From CAZEDU01 sp964511185 (GTDB taxonomy: Bacteria > Myxococcota > Myxococcia > Myxococcales > Myxococcaceae), in assembly GCA_964511185.1 (NCBI GenBank), contig CAZEDU010000005.1:1-64000 (forward strand): a stretch of 64,000 nt of DNA, written 5' to 3'. The translations under genes were made by a program, and so were the position numbers. The notes under the pieces were generated by a model, which saw only the letters and a list, made by a program, of their open reading frames with translations, was not told the origin of the DNA and ran no database searches. Shown here one piece after another: positions 46,662 to 55,561 of this stretch (position 1 is the stretch's first letter; the number at the start of each line of letters is the position of its first letter).

Positions 46662-48137
46662 TCAACTCCCCGTCCTTCGCTCTCGCTGCACCGGCGCCAC
46701 CACGTGCAGCGCGTCGGCGACGGGCTTGGCCGCGCGCAGCAGCTCCTCGCTGCTCGCGGCATCCTTGCTGTGCGCCACGCCGCACGCGACGTGCAGCCCC
46801 ACGCCCTCCACTTCGATGAGCTTCTTCATCCGCTCCCGCACCAGCTTGGCCCCCGGCTCGCTCGCGCCCACCAACACCACCCCGAACCCGTGCGGCAGCA
46901 TGCAGAGAAAGTCCGAGACGCGAACGCTCTTGCGCGCCGAGGTCGCGAGCCGCTCCACCGCGGGGACCAGCGTTCGCGCGTCTCCCGAGGCCTTGACCAG
47001 CACCACCGCCAGCTCCTGGCCCGGCGCGCGCACCAGGGCCCGCTCCAGGAAGCGCTGGAGCGACGCCGGCTCCGAGGCGATCGCCGGCCCGAGCAGGCGG
47101 CTCCCGGCCTTGTCCAGCGCGCGCGTCAGCTGCGCGGCGATGAGATGCTGCGACACCATGTAGATGGCCGCGGGCAGCGCCACGAGCGGCATGCCGGCGA
47201 AGCTCTTCAGCCCGACCACCAGGCCCGTGCTGTTGGACCGCATGCCGCTGCCGAACAAGAGCGCCACCGCGTCTTCACGCGACAAGCGCAGCGCGCGGCT
47301 CAGCGCCAAGCCGACGGCGTAGCTGAACACGTTCAACCCGACCGCGAGCACCCCCATCAGGAGCACCATGCGCGGCTCGGTCATCAAGTGCGGCGCCGCG
47401 ACCGCGACGTTCGCCACCACCACCGCCCAGAGCGCGACGTTCCCGGCGAGCGTGAAGACGCCGCTCCACCGCTCGATCCAGCCGGGGACGAAGCGGCGTA
47501 GCGCCAGTCCCAGCACCAGCGGCACGGTCGCCGACAGCACCAGCTGCTGCACGATGGTGTCGGTCGGCACGTGCACGCCGGCCTCCGACATGCCGAGCAG
47601 CGCGGTGAAGTAGAGCGGCACGGTCGCGAGCGCGAGCGCGGTGGTGAGGGTGATCAGCGCGACCAGCAGCGACAGGTTGCCGAAGTTCACCCGCGCCCAG
47701 ACCGACGACGTCATCGCCACCGGCATCAGCGCGCTGAGCATCAACCCCAGCTCCACCTGCACCGCGTAGGGCTCGGGCAGAAACAGCCGCACCCCCAGGC
47801 TGAGCAGCGCCGCCGCGGCCGGCACCACCGCGTAGATGACCAGCAGGCTCACCATCGCCGCCTTGGGCCGCGCCACGAGCTGGCGGAAGTCCTTCAGCTC
47901 GCACTGCACGCTCGCCGACAGCATCATCAGCCCGAGCGCGAGGTTCGCGAAGTCGTAGCTCCAGCCGTCGCGCCCGAACGACACCAGGTGCAACGACTGG
48001 AGCCCCAGCCCCAGGCTGGGGAACAGCGCGCCCACCGCCGCCGCGGAGAGCAAGACCGCCACGAAGTGCTGCTTGAAGCGCTGGTTGAAGCGCTCCAGGA
48101 CGTAGGGCGCGGGGCGCCGCCGCTCGGCTGAGAACAT
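46662..48137 (-). CDS. BASS-type transporter with a degenerate GGDEF-like C-terminal domain
   Basis: This 491-residue protein has about ten hydrophobic helices in residues ~25-345 in the pattern of bile acid:sodium symporters (NLALGLMMLSASVQCELKDF; GLMLSALMPVAMTSSVW; LLFGSGMRSNSTGLVVGLKS). These carry organic anions or acids with Na+. After a soluble linker, residues ~365-485 have the ordering of a nucleotide-cyclase fold: LAVVLVKASG, RVSDFLCMLPHGFGVVLVGA where GGDEF is expected, and VGLHVACGVAHSKDAAS like the end of GGDEF domains. The signature GG[DE]EF is absent, so catalysis is unlikely. It is third in an apparent operon with a kinase and a PEGA protein. Confidence 0.75.
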   Translation of the reverse strand: MFSAERRRPAPYVLERFNQRFKQHFVAVLLSAAAVGALFPSLGLGLQSLHLVSFGRDGWSYDFANLALGLMMLSASVQCELKDFRQLVARPKAAMVSLLVIYAVVPAAAALLSLGVRLFLPEPYAVQVELGLMLSALMPVAMTSSVWARVNFGNLSLLVALITLTTALALATVPLYFTALLGMSEAGVHVPTDTIVQQLVLSATVPLVLGLALRRFVPGWIERWSGVFTLAGNVALWAVVVANVAVAAPHLMTEPRMVLLMGVLAVGLNVFSYAVGLALSRALRLSREDAVALLFGSGMRSNSTGLVVGLKSFAGMPLVALPAAIYMVSQHLIAAQLTRALDKAGSRLLGPAIASEPASLQRFLERALVRAPGQELAVVLVKASGDARTLVPAVERLATSARKSVRVSDFLCMLPHGFGVVLVGASEPGAKLVRERMKKLIEVEGVGLHVACGVAHSKDAASSEELLRAAKPVADALHVVAPVQRERRTGS

Positions 48138-48155
48138 GGAAGGGCCCTTCGAGCG

Positions 48156-49249
48156 CTAACGGATGTGGAGCACGCCGCGTCGTCCCGCCTCGACGTCGAC
48201 GACCTTGGTTCTTCTCGGCACGCCGTCGATGCGCACCTCGACGGTGGCGCGGCCCGCTGGAAGGCCCTTGGCGACCAGCGGCGGATAGCCGAAGCGATGG
48301 CCGTTGATCCACNNNNNNNNNNGCCGTAGACGCTGGGCGATTCGATGTGCAGCTCGCCCGTCGACGCGGCGGTCGGCTTGACCGGCGTGGGGGCGGCGGC
48401 CTTGGGCGGAGGCGCGGCCGCCGGCGGATCACTCGGCTCGCTCGCGGTGGTCGCGCTCACCCGCGGGGCCGGCTCGGGGGGCGGCTCGGGCGGGCGCCGC
48501 CGCTCGGTCAGGTCGGCGTCGATGGAGCTGACGGCGTCCTCCTGCACCTCGACGCGCCGCTCGTACAGCCGCGTGTCGCCCTGCAGCAGCGCGACCGTGT
48601 GCGTTCCAGGCTCGACGCGAATCTTCGCGGGCGTGAAGTCCACCCGGCGTCCGTCGACCTCGACCAACAGCCCCGACGGCGCCGACGTCACCAGGATCAA
48701 CCCGGGCTCCGGCGGCGCGGCGGGCTCGGGCTTCGACGTTGACCTCGGCGCGGGGGCCGCCTTCTTCGGTTTCGGCGCCGGCTTCGCGGGGGGCGCGGCC
48801 TTGGGCCGCTCGACCGGCGGCGGGTCGGCCTTGGCCACCTTCACCGCCGGGGCCGCGCGGCTCTTCGCCTCCTGCTTGCTCTCCAGGTCGCGCGCGATGC
48901 GGAGCAGCTCGGCGGTGTCGGCGCCCGCCTCGCCCAGCTCGAGCGCGAGCGAGAACGCCTCGGCCGCGCGCTTGTAGTCGCCTTCCTCCAGCGCGGCGAG
49001 CCCCGCGACCCGATGCGCGCGGGCGAGCGCGGTGTCCGTTCGTCCGCTCTGCGCCGGCGCCACCGCCTGCGCCTCGAGCGCCTCGGCGCGGTCTCGATGC
49101 ACCACCACCCGGTAGGCGCCGTACGCGAGCAGGTTGCCCCCCAGCACCAAGAGCGCGACCGTGCGCGCCACCGAGCGGCCGTGCCGCACCGTCCCCTTTC
49201 GTGGCACCACGGACTGCGCCATGCGGCCGCTCCCGTTCCGCGTCTTCAC
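48156..49249 (-). CDS. membrane-anchored TPR-like/PEGA protein, interrupted by a gap
   Basis: GTG 49249 overlaps the kinase stop (GTGA), so the protein is translated with it. One membrane helix (VALLVLGGNLLAYGAYRVVV) leads to a periplasmic helical repeat pair (AALEEGDYKRAAEAFSLALE). A long Pro/Ala/Lys linker and a PEGA domain follow (SAPSGLLVEVDGRRVDFTPA). After a second linker there is another PEGA-like unit broken by the N-run. Its C-terminal part in another frame reads WINGHRFGYPPLVAKGLP and ends GVLHIR at TAG 48156. The frame requires a gap of 2 mod 3 bases, so ten Ns is a placeholder. It probably supplies the sensor part that the upstream kinase lacks. Confidence 0.8.
48313..48322. other. 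assembly gap (10 N) inside PEGA gene
   Basis: On the minus strand the gap lies between SPSVYG and WINGHRFG. A single codon pair such as Glu-Val would fill the expected family sequence, so only a few bases are probably missing. Confidence 0.97.
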
Positions 49250-50520
49250 GACAGCACCAACCACCAGAAGCCGGCCGTCGCCGCCATCGCCGCGGCGCCC
49301 ATCGCCCAGGGCGTCTCCCACCACCGCCGCGCCGGGCCGTCGTCCTCGATGCTGATGCCCGGCAACGACAGCTCCTCGAACGACACCTCGCTCCAGGGGG
49401 CTTCCTCGCTCTCCGAGCGCGTCGCCGCCGTCGGCCCCGGTGTGGACAGCGCGCTCGCCGCCGGGCGGCGCATCGGCACTGTGTTGGACACCGCGGGCGT
49501 CGGCGTCTTGGTGCGCCCAGGCCAGCTCGCGTCGACCGACGCGGGGTGCGCCGCGTTCGGGAACAGCTGCACCATCAGGCCCGCCAGCTCGCGGCGCCCC
49601 GACGTCCAGCGTTGCTCGAGACGAAACGCGTCGAGCTCGGCCAGCATCTCTCGCGCGCTCTGGTAGCGCTGCTCCGGATCCGCCGCGAGCGCCTTGAGCA
49701 ACACGCGCTCGACGCCAACGGGAAAGTCCGGCACCAGCTCGGAAGGCAGCGGCACCTCGGCGGCCGACACCGCCGAGAGCATCTCGGCGATGCTGCTCCG
49801 CTTGAAGAGCCGGTGCCCGGTGGCGAGCTCGTAGAGCACCACCCCGAGCGAGAAGATGTCGGAGCGGTGATCGAGCGGCTGGTGGTTGACCTGCTCGGGC
49901 GACATGTACGCGAACTTGCCCTTGAGCACGCCCGCGCTGGTCGAGCCCGGGCTGAGCGAGGTCTTCACCACGCCGAAGTCGGTCAGCTTCACCTCGGCGG
50001 TGTTCGAGATGAGCACGTTGCCGGGCGTGACGTCGCGGTGGACGATGCTCATCGGCTCGCCGCTGGGCAGCCGCATCGACTGCACGTACGCCAGCGCGTC
50101 GCAGAGCGGGATGCCCAGGTGCACCGCCAGGCGCGGCCCCAGCGCGACGCGCGCCTTCGCCGCCGCGCGCATCAGCCCGTTGAGCGAGGTGCCTTCGACG
50201 TACTCCATCGCCAGGTAGTACTGGTCGTCCACCGTGCCGAAGTCGAAGACCTGCACGATGTTCGGGTGGTTGAGCAGCGCCGCCACCTTCGCTTCGGTGA
50301 CGAACATCTCGGCGAAGTCCGGCAGCGCGGCGAACTGCGGGAGGATGCGCTTGATGACGCACGTCTTCTGAAAGCCCTGCGGTCCGTCGATGGCGGCCAG
50401 GAAGATCTGCGCCATGCCGCCGGCCGCCAGGTGCTTGAGCAGCCGGTACTTGCCGAAGCCCACCGGAAACGGATCAGGAGGAACGGTCGAAGACTTGAGC
50501 TCATTCGCCGATGCGTTCAT
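49246..50520 (-). CDS. Ser/Thr protein kinase with C-terminal membrane anchor
   Basis: This 424-residue Hanks-type kinase has the Gly loop LAAGGMAQIF (31-40), Lys57, the catalytic loop HRDVTPGN (His161-Asn168) and DFG from Asp181, so it should be active. After the kinase domain (~to 290) a Ser/Thr/Pro spacer leads to a single hydrophobic helix at the very C-terminus (WAMGAAAMAATAGFWWLVLS), leaving no periplasmic sensor. Its stop overlaps the GTG start of the PEGA protein, which could serve as the missing sensor. Start ATG 50520; AGGAGGAACG upstream on the plus strand is irrelevant to it. Confidence 0.92.
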   Translation of the reverse strand: MNASANELKSSTVPPDPFPVGFGKYRLLKHLAAGGMAQIFLAAIDGPQGFQKTCVIKRILPQFAALPDFAEMFVTEAKVAALLNHPNIVQVFDFGTVDDQYYLAMEYVEGTSLNGLMRAAAKARVALGPRLAVHLGIPLCDALAYVQSMRLPSGEPMSIVHRDVTPGNVLISNTAEVKLTDFGVVKTSLSPGSTSAGVLKGKFAYMSPEQVNHQPLDHRSDIFSLGVVLYELATGHRLFKRSSIAEMLSAVSAAEVPLPSELVPDFPVGVERVLLKALAADPEQRYQSAREMLAELDAFRLEQRWTSGRRELAGLMVQLFPNAAHPASVDASWPGRTKTPTPAVSNTVPMRRPAASALSTPGPTAATRSESEEAPWSEVSFEELSLPGISIEDDGPARRWWETPWAMGAAAMAATAGFWWLVLS

Positions 50521-50651
50521 GCGTCCTTCCCGCTTTGCTGCATGAGGCGCTCTTCGCCGACCGCCGCGCAAGGGGGGCGCTGTGCGGGCGAGGGATCGAA
50601 TCGCGCGGTCGAACCACAATTTTGAATGCGCATTGTTGGTCTCTTGCGGGC

Positions 50652-52802
50652 TCAGAACGACTGCTTGAGCTCGAGCGCGAGCGAGCGGCCGAGCTGCGGG
50701 AGGTCGAACCCGCCGAAGCCCGGCTCGACGTAGCGCGTGTCGAGCAGGTTNNNNNNNNNNNNNNNNNNNNNNNNNNNNNNNNNNNNNNNNNNNNNNNNNN
50801 NNNNNNNNNNNNNNNNNNNNNNNNNNNNNNNNNNNNNNCCGCGATCGCCCACCACGCGCACTTGCCCGTTCAGGTTGAGCTTCGCCTCGGGCACCATCGC
50901 GTTGACCCGGCTCACCAGCATCACCGACGGGTAGAGCGGCGGCGGCTCCTCGGCGAGCACCCCGTCGATGATCGGCCGCTGCACGGTGCCGCCCAGCTGC
51001 GCGGTGAGGCGCTCGTAGACGAAGCGGCTCATCAGCTCGAGGCCCACGTCGCGCTGCTGGCCTTGGTTGCGCGCCTGGAAGTGCGGGCCGGCCTGGAAGA
51101 ACTCGATCTTGTCGTCGACCTGCTGCGCGAACAGGCTGCCCTCCAGCTGCCAGCGCGTGAACAGCTGCACCGAGCCGACCGCCTCCACGCTGTGCAACAC
51201 CTGCGGCTGCAACGGGAGCGCGCCGGCGCGGGTGCGGTTGCCGATGACGTTGTTGGCGGCGCCGAAGCCGGGGAGCCCGAAGAGCAGCGTCGCCGAGGGC
51301 GTCTGGAAGGCCCGGCCGGCGATCAGCTTGGTGGTGAGCGCCTTGCTCCACTGGTACGCGGCCGCCACGCGCCAGCTGTTCTGTGCGGGGAACAGGTTCG
51401 GCAGGTCGAGCCGGACGTTGCCCGTCAGGTAGAGGTTGGGGATGGGCGTGCTCGTCGCCTGCAGGTAAGCGCCGGCGTTGCTCAGCGTCACCCGCCGCTG
51501 GTCGTTCGCGCCGATCAGGTCCAGCGAGTCGCCCGAGCGGTTGGCCCCGAGCGGGGCGTTGAAGGTGCTCGTGTAGAAGAGCACCTGCTGCGGCTCGTAC
51601 GAGTAGTCGGCGCCGACCTTGAAGGACAGCTGCTCGAGCGGCGCGGCGGCGAGCTCCAGGGCGCCGTCGAGCGCGGTGTAGCGGAACCTGCGGGTGAAGC
51701 TGACGTCGTTGTTGCCGGTGAGGAAGAGCCGCTCGTCGCCGGTGGGGATGCCGCGCGACCAGCCCACCCAGGCGGAGGTGCTCACCACGTCGGACCAGTC
51801 GCGGTCCCACCGCGCGCTCAGCCAGTCGTTCTCGAGCGAGATGCGGGTGCGGTGCGTGAGGACCGAGTTGAGCTGGAACTCCCCCATCGAGTCGAGGCGC
51901 TGCACGCCGCCCTGCACCGACAGGTGTCCGAGCGGGCCCAGCGCGCTGCGGAACTGCGCGTACGCGGTGGTGGGCGAGGACAGGTCGCCTTGGCTCGCGC
52001 CGGCGAAGAACGGCCGAAAGCGCGCCAGCGTCGGGTCCTGGTCGGTGAAGGTCCGCCGAATCGCCAGGCCCGAGCGGTCGACGCGGTCGGCCGAGGCGGA
52101 GACGATGAGCGAGCGGTCCTTCTCCTCGTACCCGCCGACGATGGTGCCGCCGTAGCCCAGCCCGCCGACGACGCTGGCGCGGCCGCTGGCCTCGGCGATC
52201 ACCGGCGTGGCGTTCGACTGGCCGCGGGTGATGACGTTCACCGTGGCGAGGAACGCGTTCGCGCCGTAGAGGGCGGAGAGCGGGCCTTTGGCGATCTCCA
52301 CCCGCTCGATCATCTGCACCGGCAGGTACTCGGGGCCCAGGAAGGCGGTGAGGTCGGGGCGGAAGTTCACCTGCACGCCGTTGATCATGATCTTCACGAT
52401 GCGCGTCCCGGCGCGGAAGCCGCCGGTCACGCCGCGCACCCCCACCTGCGGCAGCACCAGGTCGTCGATCACGTAGAGCCCGGGCACGTCGGACAAGATG
52501 TCGGCGAGCGAGCGGTAGCCGCGCTGCGCGATCTCGTCGTAGCCGATGGCGTAGACGTTGGCCGACGCCAGCGCGCGCTGCTCCTCGCGGCCGCTCGCCG
52601 TCACCACCTCGGCGTTGCGGTCGGCCGCGACCCGCGCATCGTCGGTCTCGGCGGCGGTGCCGACCTGCGGGCCGGCTTCGGCGCCGTCGCTCGGCAGCTC
52701 GTCATCGCGCGGCGACGGCTGCGCGCGGGCGGGCAGGGCAGAGCAAACGAGCGCGGCGAACAACAACGCGGTGCACGCACGGCGAAAGGTGACAGCGGGC
52801 AA
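50652..52802 (-). CDS. TonB-dependent outer membrane receptor, with assembly gap
   Basis: About 716 residues: signal peptide (FAALVCSALPARAQ), a plug domain (~residues 90-200, with the DVPGLYVIDD and KGPLSALYGANAF signatures), and a 22-strand barrel ending in LALELKQSF with terminal Phe. It imports a siderophore, cobalamin or other large substrate using TonB energy; the substrate is not evident. The translation start is TTG 52802: GAGGAGG lies 8 bases upstream and no ATG or GTG is in frame nearby. The N-run 50751-50838 removes about 30 residues of the barrel without breaking the frame. Divergent from the binding lipoprotein. Confidence 0.92.
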   Translation of the reverse strand: MPAVTFRRACTALLFAALVCSALPARAQPSPRDDELPSDGAEAGPQVGTAAETDDARVAADRNAEVVTASGREEQRALASANVYAIGYDEIAQRGYRSLADILSDVPGLYVIDDLVLPQVGVRGVTGGFRAGTRIVKIMINGVQVNFRPDLTAFLGPEYLPVQMIERVEIAKGPLSALYGANAFLATVNVITRGQSNATPVIAEASGRASVVGGLGYGGTIVGGYEEKDRSLIVSASADRVDRSGLAIRRTFTDQDPTLARFRPFFAGASQGDLSSPTTAYAQFRSALGPLGHLSVQGGVQRLDSMGEFQLNSVLTHRTRISLENDWLSARWDRDWSDVVSTSAWVGWSRGIPTGDERLFLTGNNDVSFTRRFRYTALDGALELAAAPLEQLSFKVGADYSYEPQQVLFYTSTFNAPLGANRSGDSLDLIGANDQRRVTLSNAGAYLQATSTPIPNLYLTGNVRLDLPNLFPAQNSWRVAAAYQWSKALTTKLIAGRAFQTPSATLLFGLPGFGAANNVIGNRTRAGALPLQPQVLHSVEAVGSVQLFTRWQLEGSLFAQQVDDKIEFFQAGPHFQARNQGQQRDVGLELMSRFVYERLTAQLGGTVQRPIIDGVLAEEPPPLYPSVMLVSRVNAMVPEAKLNLNGQVRVVGDRXXXXXXXXXXXXXXXXXXXXXXXXXXXXXXNLLDTRYVEPGFGGFDLPQLGRSLALELKQSF
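50751..50838. other. assembly gap (88 N) inside TonB-dependent receptor gene
   Basis: The frame is the same on both sides, so the estimated length is compatible with an intact gene. About 30 residues close to the C-terminal strands are unknown. Confidence 0.97.
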
Positions 52803-53131
52803 GGGATGCGCCTCCTCGAGAGCGCACGAATCATCGGCGGCTCAAAAAATCCTTTTCAAGGGACACATCCGACGACCGCGCTTCGTTCGCGCGCCGCTGT
52901 TCGTTTTCATCGCGAGTGCGAATCGCGCGAGTGATCAGCGCGCGTGTGCCGAGAAAGTTTTTCGGCAGCGTCAATTTCCAAATCGCGTGCGCGCGCGTTC
53001 GTCGGGGCGAGAGATTTCCGCGAGGGCCGTTCCACGCGCCGTGCGGTGACACCTTTCGCGCGCTGCACCCCAATTCCCAGCGGGCGCGCTCGCGCGGTAC
53101 TCGTCAGCGCATCGCTCGAGGAGGTCTCCCG
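52803..53131. promoter_or_regulatory. divergent control region of receptor and binding lipoprotein
   Basis: The only non-coding DNA between two divergent genes. It contains AT-rich patches (CTCAAAAAATCCTTTTCAAG near 52841-52860 and GAGAAAGTTTTTCGG near 52952-52966) set in GC-rich sequence. Both promoters must lie here. I found no named operator sequence, and no Fur-box match was apparent. Confidence 0.4.
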
Positions 53132-54526
53132 ATGGTTCGCCGCGCTCTCTGGGTTCTCGCGTTGTCACTCTTCGCTTGTGGTCGGCCGAGCGGCCCGCCC
53201 CCGAAGACGATTCGCATCGGCGCGGTCATCGACCGCACGGGCATCAACTCCGAGCCGAGCTGGTCCGACGCGATTCGGCTCGCCGAGCGCAACGCCAACG
53301 CGGGGCTCCGCAAGACGGCGCTCAAGGACATCCGCTTCCAGGTGCTGCTGCAGGACTCCTCGAACGAGCCGGCGGTCGGCCTGCAGCGCGCCATCCAGCT
53401 GGTGCACGAAGAGGGCGTCAAGGCGCTGATCACGGATACCAGCCAGGTCGACGTGGAGATTCACAAGACGTTCTACGACGCGGACCCGGGCAACGACCTG
53501 GGCGTGCCGGTGCAGTGCGGCAGCTGCACCTCGGGCACCATCAACAATCCGACGGCGAGCGATCCGGACCCCGTCGCCCAGGCGGCGCTCCGCAACAGCC
53601 AGGGGTGGAACTTCCGCTCCATCATGTCGACGAAGTTGATCTCGCAGATCCTGATCCGTCTGCTGATGGCCAACAACAACGGCGACGTGAACGGCGACGG
53701 CAAGTTCAAGATTTCGTACCTGGGCTCCGACGAGGTGTTCGGCCGCGGCGCGGTGAAGGACCTGCGGACCTACGCCAATCAGCTCTACACGGCGGACGCG
53801 CCGATCATCGAGGAGCTGTATCACCCGCGCGACGCTGATCCGAACAGCTACGACTGGGCGGCCGACGCGCGGCGGCTGGCGGACGCGCAGACCGGCAACG
53901 CGATCGACGGCTTCCCCGACGCGGTGGTGATCGCCAACTTCGCGCAGCAGCAGGCCGCGTTCGTGAAGGCGTACCGGCAAGGCGGCTACGCGGTGCGCTT
54001 GCTCCACTACCACACGTTCCGGATCAGCTCGGCCTTGCAGGCCTTGGGCAGCTTGGCCGACGGCGCCGAGGGCGTCTCGCACGTGCTGCTCGACAACGGG
54101 GTGGCCGGCGAGACCTTCGCGCTCGAGTACGAGGAGCGCTACGGCATCCCGGTCGTCTACCGCGACGCCATCTATTACGACACCGCGATGACGATGATGC
54201 TCGCCGCGATGGTGGCGGCCAAGGGCATGGAGGATCCATCGCAGGTCACCGGCGCGCAGATCCGCGACGCGATGAAGAAGATTTCGGATCCGGCGGGCGA
54301 GCTGGTCGGCCCCGGCCCGGATGAGTTCGCCCGCGCGGTGGAGCTGATCGGTCAGGGGAAGGCGATCAACTACAACGGCGCGTCGGGCCCGATGGACTTC
54401 GACGCCAACGGCAATGTGCTCGGAAGGCTCGCTCAGTACCGCGCGGAGGAAGGGCAGTTCGTTGACGTGGCGAAGTTTGATTGCGTGAAGGACGCGAGCT
54501 GCCCGAGCGTGCCCGTGGGACAGTGA
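53132..54526 (+). CDS. periplasmic-binding (Leu/Ile/Val-type) lipoprotein
   Basis: This 464-residue lipoprotein (lipobox LFAC, Cys16) has the type I periplasmic-binding fold of branched-chain amino-acid ABC receptors: KTIRIGAVIDRTGINSEPSW, AIQLVHEEGVKALITDTSQ, KISYLGSDEVFGRGAVKDL and PDAVVIANFAQQQAAFVKAY. A Ca2+-loop-like insert (NGDVNGDGKF) and a CGSC pair are unusual. No ABC permease or ATPase lies nearby, so it may be an orphan sensor or act with the divergent TonB receptor. GAGGAGG lies 7 bases before ATG 53132. Confidence 0.85.
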   Translation: MVRRALWVLALSLFACGRPSGPPPKTIRIGAVIDRTGINSEPSWSDAIRLAERNANAGLRKTALKDIRFQVLLQDSSNEPAVGLQRAIQLVHEEGVKALITDTSQVDVEIHKTFYDADPGNDLGVPVQCGSCTSGTINNPTASDPDPVAQAALRNSQGWNFRSIMSTKLISQILIRLLMANNNGDVNGDGKFKISYLGSDEVFGRGAVKDLRTYANQLYTADAPIIEELYHPRDADPNSYDWAADARRLADAQTGNAIDGFPDAVVIANFAQQQAAFVKAYRQGGYAVRLLHYHTFRISSALQALGSLADGAEGVSHVLLDNGVAGETFALEYEERYGIPVVYRDAIYYDTAMTMMLAAMVAAKGMEDPSQVTGAQIRDAMKKISDPAGELVGPGPDEFARAVELIGQGKAINYNGASGPMDFDANGNVLGRLAQYRAEEGQFVDVAKFDCVKDASCPSVPVGQ

Positions 54527-54567
54527 GGTCTTGCGGGCGTGGCGTTCGGTGCGGCGGTGCTGTTGAG

Positions 54568-54703
<136 letters not shown>

Positions 54704-54753
54704 TTTCATCGTGTCTCCTCGGATCAGCAACTTTCGCCGCCTCCCCCTCGACA

Positions 54754-55557
54754 ATGGCATCGATGACGACCCGCCTGTCTTTTTCGAAGTTTCACCGCGC
54801 CGTCGCGGAGATGTTCGGCCCCAAGGCCTCGCTGATCGACAGCGGAGAGAAGGGCGTCCTCGACCCGAAGGACAAGCTGGTCCGCGTCATCGACGGCAAG
54901 AGCAAGACGGTGGCGCTCGGCAAGACGCGCTACCAGCAGGCCGAGATGCAGCTGCTCGTCGCGCGCGCCGCGTACGACTTCCACGCCGAAGGCATCGACT
55001 TCGCGCAGCGCAAGGGCGAGTGGAAGGTCAATCAGAAGCTCTGGTGGGTGGGGTACGCGGGACAGATGGGTGTCCGCTATGGCGTGCGCCCGAGCGAAGC
55101 GCTCGCGGACATCTTCAAGAACGGTCACCTCTACGGCATGGAGTGCGCCACCGCGACGATGGTGGTGCTGCACAAGGCCATCCTCGACCGCATCGGCCCT
55201 GACGACTTCGACAAGGCGTTCCCCCGCCTGCAGCTGTACCGTTGGAACAAGCAAGACGACGACTTCCTCGCGGTGAAGCGCTCGCTGGAGTCGAAGAACC
55301 TCTGGCCGGGCGATCACGCCTACTTCGCCAACCCCGACGTGCACCCCAACTACCGCGCGTTCCAGGGCGAGAACGTCATCTACCTCGGCGATGACAAGTT
55401 CTTCGGCCACGGCATGGGCGTGATGAGCCGCAAGCAGATCCTCGCGGAGCTGGACTCGATGCGCAAAGCCGGCGCCAAGAAGAAGGCGTTCTTGGATCCG
55501 ATGCGCGTGCGCCTGGACCCGAAGGCGGCGGCGAAGCTCGATCTCGGCGAGGGCTGA
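54754..55557 (+). CDS. Tgl-type protein-glutamine gamma-glutamyltransferase (transglutaminase)
   Basis: This 267-residue protein resembles the small Bacillus spore transglutaminase Tgl, not the papain-like eukaryotic type. The catalytic triad is Cys131 in GMECATATMVVLHKAILD, Glu206 in FQGENVIYLGDDKFFGHG and His219 in the same segment. The 13-residue spacing of Glu to His matches B. subtilis Glu187/His200. Transglutaminases form gamma-glutamyl-lysine crosslinks. The protein has no signal peptide. Tgl crosslinks coat proteins in Bacillus; myxobacteria also form spores, so a coat role is attractive but inferred. The ATG at 54754 has no clear ribosome site; ATG 54763 is an alternative. Confidence 0.85.
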   Translation: MASMTTRLSFSKFHRAVAEMFGPKASLIDSGEKGVLDPKDKLVRVIDGKSKTVALGKTRYQQAEMQLLVARAAYDFHAEGIDFAQRKGEWKVNQKLWWVGYAGQMGVRYGVRPSEALADIFKNGHLYGMECATATMVVLHKAILDRIGPDDFDKAFPRLQLYRWNKQDDDFLAVKRSLESKNLWPGDHAYFANPDVHPNYRAFQGENVIYLGDDKFFGHGMGVMSRKQILAELDSMRKAGAKKKAFLDPMRVRLDPKAAAKLDLGEG

Positions 55558-55561
55558 TCGG

